A DNA stretch of 64,000 nucleotides from Streptomyces sp. NBC_01214. Lineage in GTDB: Bacteria > Actinomycetota > Actinomycetes > Streptomycetales > Streptomycetaceae. The stretch covers positions 1,758,501-1,822,500 of the forward strand of contig NZ_JAPEOS010000001.1 in NCBI RefSeq assembly GCF_026340975.1, in the 5' to 3' direction. Below the pieces are notes generated by a model. That model searched no databases, was not told where the DNA came from, and saw only the letters and a program-made list of their open reading frames with translations. Within the stretch, counting starts at the first letter, position 1; each line of letters starts with the position of its first letter. Of this stretch, positions 60,155-64,000 are shown piece after piece. A program made the translations under genes and the position numbers.

Positions 60155-60540
60155 CACCGCGGGGCTCCCTTCTGACGCCGAGTGGGCGGTCAGCGTACCG
60201 GTGACCGACGGGGTGGCGACCGCCGCGTTAAGCCGTTTGCGACGTGCCGTCCGCGGTCTTCGGCCGGCCCGCGGGAGCGCCCGCGCACGACACGTTCGGG
60301 TGCGGGTCCGGCCGGGCCGGCACCCCGGCCGGGCGGCCGCGGGTCCGGCCCCGCGACTCTTGGAAGCGTCAACTCCGTACGTACGAAGGCCATGCCGACG
60401 GGTTCCGCCGCGGCTGTCGCCTATCCGGGTGGACCCGCCCCGGACCTCTTCCGCCCGCCCGTCGCCGCAGGTCAGCGTGGTGTCGGCGGAGCTTTCGGAA
60501 ACGGTCCGGGCGCCCGCCGTCCACAAGGAGTTGACCCGTC
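60155..60540. other. Non-coding region between TetR and I36-like genes
   Basis: 386 bp, very GC-rich in the middle (GGCCGGGCCGGCACCCCGGCCGGGC dyads around 60300-60350), with no frame that looks coding. It should carry the promoters of both divergent genes. I see no convincing -35/-10 pair. An AGGAGT ribosome binding site lies just before 60541. Confidence 0.5.
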
Positions 60541-60942
60541 ATGCGTACGTGTCGAAGCAATCGCGCCACCATCACGACCACCCTCGCCGCGACCGTCCTG
60601 GTCCTCACCGCCCTCCTCCCGAGTACGGCCACCACGGCGCACGCCGCGGGCCCGCCGACCCTCGGGGCCTGCGCGACCGGACAGCTGTGCCTGTGGGCGA
60701 AACCGGAGTTCAAGGGAGCGCGCCAGACCCACGAGCTCAGCAACCTGGACGTCAACAGCTGCACCGCGCTGCCGGCCGGGACCAGCGCCCAATCGCTCAC
60801 CAACCGCACCGGGCGCCCGGTGACCACCTACCAGTCGGCCGAATGCGCGGAGACGGGCGAGTTCCAGACCTATCCGGGCGACGGGGTCTGGCTGCCCCAG
60901 TCGCCCTACCAGGTGCGGGCGTTCAAGGTGTGGGAGAGGTAG
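60541..60942 (+). CDS. Secreted peptidase inhibitor I36-like protein
   Basis: 133 aa with a Sec signal peptide (cleavage near AHA-AG, residue ~36). The mature domain CATGQLCLWAKPEFKGARQTHELSNLDVNSCTALP..SAQSLTNRTGRPVTTYQSAEC resembles the beta/gamma-crystallin-like I36 inhibitor family (SMPI-type), with four cysteines for two disulfides. Such proteins inhibit metalloproteases or act as extracellular structural proteins. The last 20 bases overlap the convergent channel gene. Confidence 0.85.
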   Translation: MRTCRSNRATITTTLAATVLVLTALLPSTATTAHAAGPPTLGACATGQLCLWAKPEFKGARQTHELSNLDVNSCTALPAGTSAQSLTNRTGRPVTTYQSAECAETGEFQTYPGDGVWLPQSPYQVRAFKVWER

Positions 60943-61717
60943 CTTCCCGCTGCGCCGGGGCGTTCGGCGGGTCGGCCGCGGCCACCTCGGCCGTCGCGCC
61001 GCCCAGCCGGGCGACCTCGCCGCGCAGCGCCCGCACCTCGTCCTGCAACTCCCGGATGGCCGCCAGCTGGAGCATGTCCGCCCGGTCGTCGCGTTCGAAG
61101 CGGGAGATGAACCACGCGGCGATGTTGGCGGTCACCACACCGAGCAGGGCGATCCCGGACAGCATCAGACCGACGGCCAGGAACCGGCCGAGGCCGGTGG
61201 TCGGCGAATGGTCCCCGTAGCCGACCGTCGTCATCGTGGTGAAGGACCACCACACGGCGTCGCCCAGGTTCTTGATGTTCCCGTCGGGGGCGTCCCGCTC
61301 CACGCTGAGCACCGCCAGCGAGCCGAACATGAGCAGCCCCACGACGGCGCCGGCCACGTACGTCGTCAGCTGGATCTGCGGGGCCATCCGGGCCCGCCGG
61401 CCCACCAGCAGCAAGGTGGCGACCAGCCGCAACAGGCGCAGCGGCTGTACGAGCGGCAGCACCACGGCGGCCAGGTCCAGCCAGTGGGTCCGGACGAAGT
61501 GATTGCGGTCCGCCGCGAGGGCGAGGCGGACCAGGTAGTCGACGGCGAAGGCGCCCCACACCACCCATTCGACGTGGGTGCAGGCCCGGTGCACCTCCGC
61601 GCTCGCGTCGGGGGCGACGATGGGCACGGCGTACGCCACGGCGAACGCCACGGCGAGCAGGAGCAGCGGGGTCTGGCTCCGCCGCTCCCACACCAGCTGG
61701 CGGGAGGGTTCCTTCAT
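60923..61717 (-). CDS. Voltage-gated-like potassium channel protein
   Basis: 264 aa. Helices S1-S4 (LLLLAVAFAVAYAVPIV; VEWVVWGAFAVDYLVRLAL; LDLAAVVLPLVQPLRLLRLVATLLLVGRRAR with regularly spaced Arg), S5 and the pore WWSFTTMTTVGYGDHSPTT with the K+ selectivity filter TVGYG, then S6. The C-terminal ~45 residues form a coiled coil (IRELQDEVRALRGEVARLGG). The ATG at 61717 (MKEPSRQL) is preferred over MLGMKEPS three codons upstream. Confidence 0.9.
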   Translation of the reverse strand: MKEPSRQLVWERRSQTPLLLLAVAFAVAYAVPIVAPDASAEVHRACTHVEWVVWGAFAVDYLVRLALAADRNHFVRTHWLDLAAVVLPLVQPLRLLRLVATLLLVGRRARMAPQIQLTTYVAGAVVGLLMFGSLAVLSVERDAPDGNIKNLGDAVWWSFTTMTTVGYGDHSPTTGLGRFLAVGLMLSGIALLGVVTANIAAWFISRFERDDRADMLQLAAIRELQDEVRALRGEVARLGGATAEVAAADPPNAPAQREATSPTP

Positions 61718-61743
61718 GCCGAGCATCGTAAGGAACCCGTAAA

Positions 61744-61781
61744 GGTGGGCGGGTCCCGGCCGGAGCCGGGACCCGCCCACC
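61744..61781 (-). terminator. 17-bp-stem terminator after aceE
   Basis: GGTGGGCGGGTCCCGGC and its exact complement flank CGGA. On the minus strand it follows the aceE stop by about 48 bases. Between them is a 9-bp tandem repeat (CACCACGCC, three copies, ~61778-61805). Confidence 0.85.
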
Positions 61782-61828
61782 ACGCCCACCACGCCCACCA
61801 CGCCTACCGCGCAGCTACCGCGCCGCGA

Positions 61829-64000
<2,172 letters not shown>

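Overview
The window is a high-GC actinobacterial chromosome segment, almost certainly Streptomyces. It carries an hrdA-type sigma factor, an Mbl-type actin homologue, a fasR-fabD-fabH-acpP-fabF cluster, a homodimeric-type aceE, many GTG starts, ATGA stop/start overlaps and a very strong third-position G/C bias. From memory, the order hrdA, ABC exporters, mbl, fab cluster, aceE resembles the core arrangement around SCO2465 to SCO2371 of S. coelicolor. I could not align it.

Layout. 1-9.2 kb: a truncated AbiEii-like nucleotidyltransferase with two translationally coupled upstream frames, hrdA, a GNAT acetyltransferase, a heterodimeric ABC exporter, an FGGY sugar kinase and a YtxH-like membrane-anchor protein. 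9.3-9.8 kb: two tRNA-Asn genes 5 nt apart, a strong terminator and a CAT-anticodon tRNA. 9.8-20.3 kb: an accessory-looking block downstream of the tRNAs. It holds a 756-aa protein that joins duplicated winged-helix-like modules, a PD-(D/E)xK nuclease domain and a C-terminal Lsr2-type DNA-binding domain; a leucine-rich-repeat gene remnant; and a tight four-gene operon of three different dynamin-like GTPases followed by a class III cyclase-like protein with a ~170-residue His/Asp/Pro repeat tail. A Crp/Fnr regulator with an intact-looking cNMP pocket converges on the cyclase-like gene. This is the most interesting part of the window.

21-36 kb: mixed metabolism and transport (YbdK-type carboxylate-amine ligase, MFS exporter, cupin/AraC pair, phytase-like esterase, fused acetyl-CoA carboxyltransferase, a frameshifted membrane protein, LysE with Lrp, GNAT), then mbl coupled to a GAF-domain kinase with a degenerate ATPase, a secreted lipase and a zinc-ribbon/Pro-rich membrane protein. 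36-48 kb: regulator/enzyme pairs (MarR/NADP-oxidoreductase with Ohr; HxlR and LysR, each beside a 6-phosphogluconate-dehydrogenase-like oxidoreductase; TetR/GH3 beta-glucosidase), a nitrilase-fold hydrolase and a GDSL lipoprotein.

48-54 kb: DUF3145 protein and the type II fatty-acid initiation and elongation cluster with its FasR regulator. 54-64 kb: pirin, serine hydrolase, MerR/aldo-keto reductase operon, DUF4429/SHOCT protein, alpha/beta hydrolase, TetR, secreted I36-type protein, K+ channel-like protein and the C-terminal ~725 residues of AceE, which runs off the right edge. No CRISPR array, rRNA gene or transposase was seen.
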